From Anthracocystis setariae (taxonomy: Eukaryota; Basidiomycota; Ustilaginomycetes; Ustilaginales; Ustilaginaceae): a stretch of DNA of 64,000 bases. Below the pieces are notes generated by a model. That model saw nothing but the letters and a program-made list of their open reading frames with translations, had not been told where the DNA came from and searched no databases. The stretch is taken from positions 765,838 to 829,837 of the forward strand of contig CAKMXJ010000010.1 of the NCBI GenBank assembly GCA_928724745.1. Direction: 5' to 3'. A program made the translations under genes and the position numbers. Shown one piece after another: positions 10,691 through 21,203 of this stretch. Each line of letters begins with the position of its first letter. The first letter of the stretch is position 1.

Positions 10691-11760
10691 TGATTTCCGG
10701 ATTTTCTGCTTTATTTATTTCCAAAAAATTGAGATAAATTATTTCCGGATTTTATTTATTTGCAAATAATTGAGATAATTAATTTCCGGATTTTCTGCTT
10801 TATTTATTTGCAAATAATTTCCGCATTTTCTGCTTTATTTATTTGCAGATAATTCCTCATTTTCTGCTTTATTCATTTGCAAATAATTTCCGCATTTTCT
10901 GCTTTATTTATTTGCAGATAATTCCGCATTTTCTGCTTTAATTATTTGCAGATAATTCCTCATTTTCTGCTTTATTTATTTGCAAATAATTTCCGCATTT
11001 TCTGCTTTATTTATCTGCAGATAATTCCGCATTTTCTGCTTTAATTATTTGCAAATAATTCCTCATTTTCTGCTTTAATCATTTGCAAATAATTTCCGCA
11101 TTTTCTGCTTTATTTATTTGCAAATAATTCCTCATTTTCTGCTCTATTTATTTGCAAATAATTCCTCATTTTCTGCTCTATTTATTTGCAAATTAAAAAA
11201 GCGCCAATAAATCAAAAATATTTTCCGGATTTTCTGCTTTATTTTAAAAAATCATCTCCGGAATTTATGCTTTATTTATTTGCAAATAATTCCTCAATTT
11301 CTGCTCTATTTATTTGCAAATTAACACTAAAAAAGCGCCATAAAATCAAAAATAATTTTCGGATTTTCTGCTTTATTTTAAAAAATAATTTCCGGAATTT
11401 CTGCTTTATTAATTTGCAATTTAACACTAACAAAGCAACAAAAAATCGAGAATAATTTCCGGATTTTTTGCCCTATTAATTGCTTTATTTTAAAAAATAA
11501 TTTCCAGAATTTATGCTTTATTAATTTGCAATTTAACACTAACAAAGCAACAAAAAATCGAGAATAATTTCCGGATTTTTTGCCCTATTAATTGCTTTAT
11601 TTTAGGGCCGGAATTTTTGGCTATTTCATTGTTGACATCTTGTGTATTTTTTGCAATTTAACACTGACAAAGCAACAAAAAATCGAGGATAATTTCCGGA
11701 TTTTTTGCCCTATTAATTGCTTTATTTTAGGGCCGGAATTTTTGGCTCTTTAATTGTTGA
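10691..11760. repeat. AT-rich minisatellite (TTTCCGCATTTTCTGCTTTATTTATTTGCAAATAA-type units)
   Basis: Many imperfect copies of a 35-45 bp unit built from TTCCGSATTTTCTGCTTTA and TTATTTGCAAATAA. The part from 11186 is a larger, more diverged repeat that also contains CAATTTAACACTAACAAAGC. Base composition is far from the GC-rich neighbours. The array holds no plausible gene. Confidence 0.85.
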
Positions 11761-11875
11761 TTTTCTGGTGTATTTATTTATTGCTGCATTTTCTGTTTTG
11801 CCAGTAAAATCTTGTCTTTTTGCATTGTCAGATTGTGTCAATTGGCAGGGGTTACCACAGCTGGAAATGCCGTAA

Positions 11876-13181
11876 AATTCTGGCTTGCATTCCTGCAGCC
11901 AGGATGAGACAGTGAGCTGCCAGAGGCAGCAAACGGCTATATCGTCTATCATTCCAGCAGCCAGGATGAGACAGTGAGCTGCCAGAGGCAGCAAACGGCC
12001 GATACGGAGGCGATCGAGCACGCACAAGTTGACGAGGCTATGTAGGGTTAGGCCGGAGGCGTTAGGGTTGGGGTTAGTGCCGCAGGCTATATCGTCTATC
12101 ATTCCAGCAGCCAGGATGAGACAGTGAGCTGCCAGAGGCAGCAAACGGCCAATACGGAGGTGATCGAGCACGCACAAGTTGACGACCAGGCCAGCAGAGG
12201 CTGTGTGGCTGACAATGCAATACAATCAAGTGGATACGGTGTGTGTGGAGCTGGAACAGCAACCAGGAAGCGTTGGACAAGGCAGAACAATGCACAACTG
12301 TCAAACCGCAAGCTGTCGATCGAAAACACGCAACACGGCTGACAAGTGAATCAAAGTGGACCGACAGGCATGCAGACCATGCAGACAGGTGTGTGGCAGC
12401 TCAGGAAGGATGTATGTGGCCAGCTGGAAGCATTTGCGGGTGGATAACATGCCATCGGAGGTGTCGGCAATGGCTACAACCATCGACACGCAAAACACGC
12501 AACTCAGCCGACAGCATCGACAAAGGCAAGCAACAGGCGTGCAGACCATGCAGGCATCAGCGTTACAGGTATAGTGAGCAGTACGTACCATGCCAGGAGC
12601 GTTTGCAGGTGGATAACGCACCATCTTAGGCATCGACGTCCATCCCGACTGTCAACACGTGAAAATGCAAGTGCTCCGATCTCGTCCCAGGCCAGCTTTC
12701 AGGCTGTGGCAAGCATGCAGCATGTGTTCTAGCATACAGATCAACGTACTGCACCATGCCAGCAGCATCTTGGAGCTCAAAAGCATCGCAACAATGCAGG
12801 CAACAAAATGTCGATCGGAACATCGAGAATGCAGGTAGAGCTATGTAGAGACCACCAGGGAGGCTATGTAGGGTTAGGCCGGAGGCGTTAGGGTTGGGGT
12901 TAGTGCCGTAGGCTATATCGTCTATCATTCCAGCAGCCAGGATGAGACAGTGAGCTGCCAGAGGCAGCAAACGGCCGATACGGAGGTGATCGAGCACGCA
13001 CAAGTTGACGACCAGGCCAGCAGAGGCTGTGTGGCTGACAATGCAATACAATCAAGTGGATACGGTGTGTGTGGAGCTGGAACAGCAACCAGGAAGCGTT
13101 GGACAAGGCAGAACAATGCACAACTGTCAAACCGCAAGCTGTCGATCGAAAACACGCAACACGGCTGACAAGTGAATCAAA
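11876..13181. repeat. Subtelomeric segmental duplication with degenerate telomere-like tracts
   Basis: The block 12080-12340 recurs at 12905-13170 (offset 826 bp) with very few differences. A 60-bp core (TCTATCATTCCAGCAGCC...GCAGCAAACGGC) occurs a third time at 11945-12000. Degenerate telomere-like tracts (GTAGGGTTAGGCCGGAGGCGTTAGGG) precede two of the copies (12041 and 12864). Confidence 0.8.
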
Positions 13182-13531
13182 TGTTATGCTCCTGGGGTCT
13201 TAGAACCTCGGAACGTGGCGGTGCGTCTGTGTCGAGGCCAGGGGCGTGGTACCGGGTGTTGCTCCCGGGATCGTTGCCAAGATAGCGGAGCGGGTGAGCG
13301 GGAGATCGGGAGGAGGTCTGATATTTCTACCTACTAGAGTGAGTAAGCTAAAATACAATCGACGTCTGAACGTGAGTTAGTTGCAGGGAGGATCTTCGGT
13401 ATGACTTCCGGGAGCCCCTCCCGGAGATTGCCGCAGTCCCACCCTGGACCCCGATTCCTGACCTGGATCGGGAAAGCCTCCTCCCGCTTGTCACACTGCT
13501 ATATTCCTTTCCGGCGCTGATGTTTGTAACA
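13182..13531 (-). repeat. LTR of retrotransposon family D (3' LTR, minus orientation)
   Basis: A 350-bp unit with TGTTATGCTCC...TTTGTAACA ends, followed by the complement of a polypurine tract (TTACCCC...). It closely matches the partial LTR at 63680-64000. The partner LTR and pol of this copy are not in the window; the interior is cut off by element F3. Confidence 0.75.
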
Positions 13532-13547
13532 TTACCCCCCCCCCCCG
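13532..13547 (-). other. Polypurine tract of family D element
   Basis: TTACC followed by an extended C run is a G-rich polypurine tract on the minus strand, directly adjoining the LTR. This fixes the element as minus-oriented. Confidence 0.6.
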
Positions 13548-13729
13548 GGATGGCCGACGTCCCCGTGGCCACTTGCGCGCTCCCGGATCTTAGGAACCAC
13601 GCGGGAGCCCCGGCCCCACCACGCGTAACCCGCTCCGCGAACAAAGGGGTCAGGAACGGACGCTTTGTGTACCTGGCGGGGCGTGCGCAGCGGGGTGGCG
13701 CAGCGGGCTGAGCGCTAACCCCTCCTCTG

Positions 13730-13737
13730 TATATAAA
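13730..13737 (+). promoter_or_regulatory. TATA box of the family D antisense gene
   Basis: TATATAAA lies 87 bp upstream of the ATG at 13817, on the strand opposite to the retroelement. Confidence 0.55.
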
Positions 13738-13816
13738 ACTCGCCTCGCTCCCATTCCTGGTTCTTTCCCTTCTTCCACATCCTACGTTCTAACGCTCGGT
13801 AACGTACATCAAGACT

Positions 13817-14256
13817 ATGCGTAGTAAGTACTGTTCCGGGACCCGAGGTACGAGGCAGGGACTGATCACTGACATCTTTTGCCTTTCTCATTTGAACGCA
13901 GCAACCCGATCTTCCACCCGGCGCGGTGGTCCCGACTCTGGGGTCGCGGGAGGCTCTGCCCCCGCCCCCGAAAATGTAATGGCTGTGGACGAGTCCCGGG
14001 GTGTTAGTGCCCCGGAGGTTGTGGACGAGTCCCGGGGAGTGAGTGCCCCGGAGGTCGTGGACGAGTCGGGCCGATACGTGGCCCAAGAGGGAGACGTGGT
14101 CTCCCTGTATGCGGACGAGTCCCCCGCTCGTGAGGGCGGGGAAGCTGGAGCCGATTTGATCCCGGCTTCCAGGGTCGTGGACGAGTCCCCGGCGCGGAAC
14201 ACATCTCCGCGCCGGGAAGATGGGCAGCATGCTCCCGGGCTCCCGGGCCAGGATGC
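13817..14256 (+). pseudogene. Family D antisense zinc-cluster gene, part 1 of 3
   Basis: Exon 1 is only 7 nt (ATGCGTA, 13817-13823), then an intron 13824-13901 (GTAAGT...ACGCAG), then exon 2 from 13902. This start-codon-then-intron layout is shared with the family E gene at 21204. The encoded N-terminal half is low-complexity, with several copies of VDES(R/P) and GVSAPEV. The frame is interrupted in a GAT GCx codon by element F2. Removing F2 and one GATGC copy continues it in frame at 32534. Confidence 0.75.
14252..14256. repeat. Target-site duplication of F2, left copy (GATGC)
   Basis: An identical GATGC follows the right end of F2 at 32529-32533. Confidence 0.85.
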
Positions 14257-15370
14257 TGTCAGCGGTCGGGCGCCTGGTAAATAGGCCGATCTTGTTTCGA
14301 GAGCGGTGCGGTCCTGTTGGGCTGGGCCGCCGAGTTTGGGTTACGCGCCTGTGCAACTGGGAAGTACGAGGTGGGTTGCGCAGATACGTCGGCGGTCCGA
14401 TAAAGACGACTGGGCCGCACTCGACTCGGCGGCGGTGGAGTGTGGGCCTCTCAACCGCGTTCGACCTATTACCGACTGACGCTGTTGGCGCTCCGTTCAG
14501 CGGCAGCACGGCGTACTCGGTATTACGGTGTGTTAGCTTGGTGTCCCGCGAGCGCTCTTGACGAGACAGGAAGCTGTTTAGATGGTTAGGTGAACACTGG
14601 GAGTGATCACCAAGCTGTTACGGCGATGGCGTAGGGCCTGCCGTCCCGATGTCAGCTTGTAGGCAGCGTTTACGCGCTGCGGTGTCGATACCGGTACCGA
14701 CGAGGTCTAGCTGTTCTCCGACTTGAACGGAGGCACGCGAGGAAGCTGCAATGCTACTGTATTGCAACTTACTAAACTAGTTACTGGAATGATCGTGAAG
14801 ACGTCGTTAAGAATAGATACTGAGCTGAAGACTGTGTTTGTAAGAAGTAGAGTGGATGAGGAGCTCATCCACTACGAGCCAGGTGAGGAGACATTAAGTA
14901 TGTCCGCTCCAAGCCCCTATGGCAAGGTCGATCCGGCGCTAGCCTATTGTCTAGCTGCACGGCCTGCGTGTGCGCATGTACTGACCGCGGCACAAGCAGC
15001 TGATCACCTCCAAGCCTCTGAGAGCATCTGAGATGGTGTCCCTCACCTGCTGATCTCCTCGAGATGGCGTTTGTCGCGATCCGGCGTCTCTGCGCTGTCG
15101 AACGGCCGCCATCCGATCGCTATGGGCAAAATCGGCTGAAAGAGACTCTTTGAGCCGCACTCACTTCGACGGCGGCCGAAAAGCGTATTTTCCACCGCTC
15201 CAACTTTACCCCCCGTGAGTAACGCCACTGCTAAATTCGGCGCACTGCGGGTCACGTACCTCCCCTCACCCGAATGCGAGGGCGGTCGACCGTAGCCCTC
15301 TTAACCGCGCTGGGGCCGAAGGCGGCCGTAAAACCAGTTTTCCGCCGCCTCGGCTTCGCTGCCTGTAACA
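14257..15370 (-). repeat. 3' LTR of F2
   Basis: 1114 bp. It contains a perfect 9-bp-arm hairpin GTGGATGAG gag CTCATCCAC at 14852-14872 that also occurs in the other F-family LTRs. Short open frames inside the LTR are not genes. Confidence 0.9.
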
Positions 15371-15383
15371 TTACCCCCCTTCC
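15371..15383 (-). other. Polypurine tract of F2
   Basis: TTACCCCCCTTCC on plus is GGAAGGGGGGTAA on the element strand. It is identical to the tract of F1 at 41522-41534 and adjoins the 3' LTR. Confidence 0.8.
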
Positions 15384-15417
15384 GAGAACCGAGCTCCTGC
15401 AAGGTGAAATGAAATGG

Positions 15418-15507
15418 TCTGCGCATCTTCCAGCCGCTGTGGGCTCGTCTGCGCATCTTCCAGCCGCTGTGAGCTCGTCTGCGCATCTTCCAGCCGCTGT
15501 GAGCTCG
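15418..15507. repeat. 30-bp tandem repeat, three copies
   Basis: TCTGCGCATCTTCCAGCCGC... is repeated at 15418, 15448 and 15478, just upstream of the antisense gene. F1 has a single copy at the equivalent place (near 41465-41495), so this is a copy-number variant in the probable promoter or leader. Confidence 0.85.
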
Positions 15508-15576
15508 TCGGCGGCTGAGTGACGTGACTACTGAACTACCATCACCATCTCCAACCCTTTCGTCGCCGACAACATT

Positions 15577-17198
15577 ATGGCGCCCAACAAGAAGACTTCG
15601 ACTGCGCCTGCTGTCCCCTCACGTCGGTCAGCACGGCTCGCCAAGGCGTCGGCTGACGCCGATACCCCCTCCACCCCATCGTCCGGCACCGATCAGGCCC
15701 CGGAGGCGCCTGCCAGCGTCACCACACCCGCCGTCGTCATCGCTGCCACAGCTGCTGTGGATGCGCCCGACCCCGTGGCTGTGGTTGCTGCTGCTGTCCC
15801 ATCCGATGCAGTAGCCGTGACTGCCGCTGCTGCCGCGCCGGACACCATGGCTGTGGCCGCTGTGACTGCCGCGCCCGATGTTGTGGCTGTAGCTGCTGTT
15901 GCTGCCACGCCTGATGCCATTGCGCCGCCTACTGGTGTCGTCAGGCCAGTCGCCGTGACCCCTCCTCGAGTTGAGATTCCTGCTCGCGTGGTCGGTTCTC
16001 CCCTAGAAGCATTGTTCCTTGGTCCGTCGCCGCAGTCGCCATTGTCAAGTGCATCGATCTCACCGCCTCGCTCGCCGGTCTACGTCCGTACTTCGCCCGA
16101 GCTATACGCACCACCCACCCCTCCGGCGAGGTTTACGGCCGAGGAGTTGCGTTCGATGACGAGCGCTCAGCTTCACGAGCACGGTTTGACGCCGGCCTCC
16201 CCCGCGGAGCCTCGCTTGCCGGCCTATGGTGCTGGAGCGTACGAGTCTGCTGGTCCCGGGCCGGCCGACACACTTAGCGACTTCCGTGAGTCATCCAACC
16301 GCCCGTCGCCTGATCTTGGCCTATCACTCGGATCGCCCGGCCGCCGAACGCCTGAGTTCGGCCCGCCGCCCATTCGCCGCGCCGAGGACGTGGTGCTGCA
16401 GCGTACAGGTCCGCGCAAGCCCACTCTGGTCGAGATGCTGGAGTGGACGGAGCGATACACCGCCCCTGCGCTGCTCATCGCGATCGTCAACGAGGCTTGG
16501 GACCGCGAGTGGCAACTTGACGATGCCGGCAGGGTCTGGTTGCACCGAACGATGGTGCGACGCTTGACCGAAGGTAGTTCGCCGTGGCCGAACTACAGCT
16601 GCAAGCATTGTGCAGACCTCGATGTCCCGTAAGTATCCTTCTGGATGTGAGTGGTTCGGTCAGTACTGACACTTTACCTCTTCTTTTGCCTGGAACCAGA
16701 TGTTTTCCGGTCACCTATGGTGATCCGACTGGACCTCGTCCCCGCCCTGCAGCTTCGTCGTGCTGCCATTGCCTGACGACCAAAAAGAAGTGTGGCGGCC
16801 GCGAGATCTGGCGCGCCACACGCCACGAGTACGTCGGCGATAGCCCCCACTCAACGTTGGCTACGAACGAGCGGGCTGTGGTGCGTGCCCACCTCACGTA
16901 CCCTGGTGGTCCTGGTTTGGGTGCTGTGCGTCGTCGTGATCGCCTGGTGGACTGGTTCAAGGAGCGAACCTTCCACCTCGACGCTCGCGATGCCTTCTTG
17001 ACAGCGGGCACGATCGGTACGCAAGTTCGCGAGACCCTGGCGCGGTACCATCGTGAGAATCGTTCCTTGCTTGGCCAGTATCTGCCGTGCGAGGTCATGG
17101 AGGAGGAGCCGAACTTCGAGGGTCTTGGCTGGTTCGTAACTAGCCGTGGCGACGACGAGGAGGAGGTACGATACCACCGCCCTGAGGTCTTCCGTTAA
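15577..17198 (+). CDS. Antisense accessory protein with paired cysteine clusters (element F2)
   Basis: Exons 15577-16628 and 16700-17198 with an intron of 71 bp (GTAAGT...ACCAG) give 516 aa. The junction restores a codon followed by Cys, completing CX2CX6C (CKHCADLDVPC). A second CX2CX6C (CCHCLTTKKKC) follows about 20 residues later. Two such clusters resemble the fungal Zn(II)2Cys6 arrangement, although the linker is longer than usual, so DNA or RNA binding via zinc is inferred. Residues 1-170 are Ala/Pro/Val-rich low complexity; the C-terminal 150 residues are charged. The gene lies between pol and the 3' LTR, on the opposite strand to gag-pol and converging with pol. The homologue in F1 is intact. 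I recognise no named family. Confidence 0.75.
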
Positions 17199-17408
17199 CC
17201 GTTGTCTAACAATTGATGTCGTTCCTGTTGTCTTGTGCTTGAGGACTTTGTGAATTGGTCGTGATGTCTTGATATGTGAAAAAAAGAGTGTGGACGTGTG
17301 GCGACGGTTGTCCACGGCGGCTGATTGAATTACCAACGTGCCGCGGTCGTTTTACAGCGGCTGAGTGACCCACACCAAGCCGCCGAATCATCTAGTGCGG
17401 CTGGGCAG
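17199..17408. other. Spacer between the convergent antisense gene and pol in F2
   Basis: 210 bp with no coding signal. It presumably contains overlapping 3' end regions of the two opposed transcripts. Confidence 0.5.
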
Positions 17409-20400
17409 CTAAATTGCCTGCCGCTTTCGAGCGGTTCGGAGTCGTCCCCCCCGCTTCTCCTCATACTCCTGAATGAGGTCTGGGCAGGCGAGGAGCTCGA
17501 CATACTCCCAAGAGGCTTGCTCCTCCGGGTAGCCCTTCCAGAGGACGCGGTATTGCAGTCGGCCGTTAACGGCGCGGTGTCCCGTGATAGCTTCGACCTC
17601 GTACTCGAGGTCTTCGTCGTGCAGCGGCGGCACCACCGCGCGCTCATCCCGTCCAACGAGCTCGCTGGACCTCCGCTTCTCGAGCATCGAGACGTGGAAA
17701 ACGTCGTGGACACGGAGCAAAGTCGGTAATTGGAGGCGGTATGCTCTGGCGCCGATGCGCTCGACGATGGGGTACGGCCCGGCGAACCGGGTGTCGAGCT
17801 TGGGACTCGGTCGGCGAGTTTTCCAGTTGCGTCGGTTGACGTAGACGAGCTCTCCAACTTTGAACTCAACGTCAAGATGCTTCTTATTGTACTGCTCGAC
17901 CGCACGAGCCTGAGCCGACCGGACTTGGTCTTGCAGATAAGTAGTGAGCTCTGCTTCTGAACGAGCGAACTCAGCTCGTTGAGGGTCAAGCACGCCAGCG
18001 CGCTCTGGTACTTCTGGATGCATCTTGGGATTCCACCCGTAACACGCAAAGAATGGTGAGACACCGAGACTGCTGTGTACCGCGTTGTTGTAAACAAACT
18101 CGGCGTTGGCCAATAGCAAAGCCCAGTTGTTCTGCTCGTAATTGCAATACATACGGAGGTATTGCTCGACGACTTGGTTGACCCGTTCCGTTTGACCGTC
18201 TGTCTGAGGATGGTACGCCGTCGATAGAGAGTGCTGAATAGAGAGAGAGTCGGTGTACCGCTTCCAGACCGCGGAGATGAACTGTCGGCCGCGATCAGAG
18301 ACAATATGCTCAGGTGTTCCGGACCGGCGGAACACATGTTGCTGGAGGAGCTCGGCGGTGCGAGCCGATGTGATAGTCTTGACCGTCGGCGTGAGTACAG
18401 CGAGCTTGGTGAGCCGATCGACGACGACCAGAATCGAGTCGTAGCCGTCAGAGAGTGGCAGGCCCTCGATAAAGTCCATGGATACCGATCCCCATGGTCT
18501 TGAAGGAGTGGCCAACGGCTTGAGCAGGCCGTACGGCCGATGACGAGGTGCCTTATAACGGGCGCAGACCGGACAGCTCGCTACATAGTCGGCGATCCAA
18601 GCACGCATTCCCGGCCACCAGTAATGACGCTGGGTGAGGGCTAGCGTTGTGTCACGACCCAGGTGTCCGGCGGTGATGCCGTCGTGGCACTGTGTCATCA
18701 CCATGAAGCGCAGGTGCTCCACCGAGAGTGACTGCTCACTGACAATCTTGGCCGAGCGTGTGTCACGACGACCTTGCTTTCCGGTCAGCGTGACCTTGGG
18801 GATGACAAGGCGGCCTTCGCGATGCCAAATACCGTCTTTGACTTCGAAAGGCGTGTGCTTGTGGAGCGCTTGGAGCTCGGTGTCGAGCGGTTGGAAAACG
18901 CGAACTAGCTCCGGCAGGCCGCCCCTTACTATTGCCGCCATCGACGACCGCGGCTGACTGGCCCCTGATAAGCCGCCGTCGGTTCCAATTCGGCTCGGTA
19001 ACTGATTTTCCGGTAATACAGTTCCAAAAATGCGGGGGTGGAGGAGCTGCCTTACGTTATGCTCGCGCTCTTTTGCTGATGGCTCCATGTCACTGCGTCG
19101 TGTCAAGGAGTCGGGCTCGCCCGCCTTGTCTCCTGGTCGGTACTGAACAACGAAATCGAAGTCGGCCAGTAACACGGCCCACCGAGCCTGTCGACCACTG
19201 ATGCGACGTTGCACTGTGAAGTACTTGAGCGCCTCGTGATCCGAGAGAACGGAGAACCGAGACGGGAGCCCCGCCAGCATGTGTCGCCACTGATGGAGGC
19301 AGGCGACGATGGCGAGGAGCTCTTTATCATGGATCTCGTAGTTTCTCTCAGCTGACGTCATCTTGCGCGAGTAGAAGGCCACGGGATGCCACCTGTTCTC
19401 TGTCTCCTGTTTGAGGACGCCGGCGATGGCGAAGTCGCTGGCGTCAGTCTCGAGGCGGGTTGACTTGTGATAATCGAAATGTCGCAGTACTCCGGCTGTC
19501 GTGAAAGCCTCGATGAGCTTGTGGAAAGCCTCCACTGCCTCCTCCGACAACTGGAACTTCTTGAAGCGCTCCGTAGGCTTAATGAGCGATGTGAGAGGCT
19601 TCGAGATGCGAGCGAAGTGTGATATGAACCGACGATAGAAGTTCGCGAACCCAAGGAAGCGCTGGATATCATGAATCGTCTGTGGCAACGGCCACTCTTT
19701 GATGATTCGTACCTTTTCTTGATCCATTTCGATACCTCCTGGCGTGATGACATAGCCGAGGAACTCGACAGTGTCTGTGTGGAAGATGCACTTCGACAGC
19801 TTGGCAAAGAGACGGTTCAATTTCAAACGCCGCAGTACTTCGCGGACGTGTTCGACATGCTCATCCTCGTTGTTGCTGAAGATGAGGAAATCATCGAGAT
19901 AAACCACAACATAGATTCCGATGATGTCGCGGAAGATGCCGTTGACGAGCGACTGGAAATGCGAGGGCGCGTTTGCCAGCCCGAAAGGCATGACGAGATA
20001 CTCGTACAGGCCAAGCTGAGTGCCGAACGCCGTCTTCCATTCATCACCGTCAGCTATACGTACCAAGTTGTACGCTGCCTTGAGATCGAGCTTGCTGAAC
20101 ACCTTAGCATTCCTCAGTAAGAACAGTTGCTCCTCGATGAGCGGCAGCGGCGCTCGATTCTTGACAGTGATCTCGTTGAGGCCTCGGTAGTCGACGCAGA
20201 GGCGGAGGCCGCCGTCCTTCTTCGGCACAAACAGCACTGGAGAACGAGCTGGGCTCTTTGATGGCCGAATGAACCCCTTTGCAAGGTTCTCGTCGAGGTA
20301 CTTGCGAAGTTCCTCCATCTCCTTAGGCCCCTTGAGGTAAAGTGGGCCCTGAGGAGGTTTGGCTCCCGGTACGAGCTCGATGGGCAAATCCGTGCTGGTG

Positions 20401-20491
20401 CGAGGAGGCAGCTTGTCGGCCTCGACTTCACTGAATACCGCCTCGAGATCCCGATATTGCTCTGGAATCGACACTGGATTAGCTGGCTTGG
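17409..20491 (-). pseudogene. pol of F2, second part (RT, RNase H, integrase, chromodomain)
   Basis: The fragment carries reverse transcriptase with YLDDF, RNase H with ETDASDF, the integrase zinc-binding HHCC segment, the DDE core (MDFIEG, VSDRGRQ, QTERVN) and a C-terminal chromodomain-like segment (VLWKGY...SWEYVE). The reading frame is open, but its front part was separated by the insertion of element E at 20492. Deleting E and one target-site copy restores the frame seen in F1 and F3. The final residues differ from F1 because of a G-run length difference near 17445. Confidence 0.88.
20487..20491. repeat. Target-site duplication of E, left copy (CTTGG)
   Basis: The right copy at 29015-29019 is CTCGG. 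The single mismatch is a CpG to TpG change. Confidence 0.7.
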
Positions 20492-20926
20492 TGTTAAGCG
20501 CCAAGGGTCTGACAACCTCCTGACTGTGCGGCGAGGCACGCGGTGTGCGAGGCTTGGGCTTGAGGGCGCGTGGCGGGAGTGGTGGCCACGAGAGTCACTG
20601 GGCACGATCCTGAGGTTAACGGTTCTACCATTGGGTCTGATATTCGCTATTACTCAAGGTAACTAAGAATACAATCGACGAGCGGACGACAGGGAGGTGA
20701 CGCGCGGCTGCTCACTTATAAGCATCACGCGTACCGCGCGGCGCGCAACGGAACGTAGGCCGCGCGCGGTCCTGAATCGCGGGGTGGACCTTGTCATGTC
20801 ACGCGTGGCGCGCCCCCTCCTTCACGGCGTACCGCGCGGCGCGCCCTAGTGGCCACACATCGCGCGGCACGCGCCTGGCGGCACTCCCGTGGCGCGCTGG
20901 CTGGGGCCCCCCATCCAGCCGTAACA
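20492..20926 (-). repeat. 3' LTR of E
   Basis: 435 bp, very rich in CG dinucleotides (GCGCGC tracts). It matches 28580-29014. Confidence 0.92.
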
Positions 20927-20936
20927 TTACCCCCCC
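20927..20936 (-). other. Polypurine tract of E
   Basis: TTACCCCCCC on plus (GGGGGGGTAA on the element strand) adjoins the 3' LTR. Confidence 0.7.
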
Positions 20937-21203
20937 GCCTCGGGGTGCGCGCACTCCGGAGCGCGCAGTCCCCACTCGCGGCGGCGGGCGGGAGTGGTCC
21001 CAAAAATTTTCACTCGTGGGGCGTGGCGCGGCGCACGCGTCGATCGCTGGGCGCACAAAGCGTTGCGCAGCGGAGGGACTCAGCCTCATTTGGGTGCTGC
21101 GGCTCGCAATGGCCGATCGACGGGGGTGTACACTTCTCCCTCCTTCCACCACCTGACTACATCTCGACCCCTTACGCTGGAACACCAAGTTAGCTGAACA
21201 ACA

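Noticed and set aside
14723..15031. 102-aa frame, also at 31881-32189
   Set aside because: Lies inside the F2 LTRs; no coding evidence.
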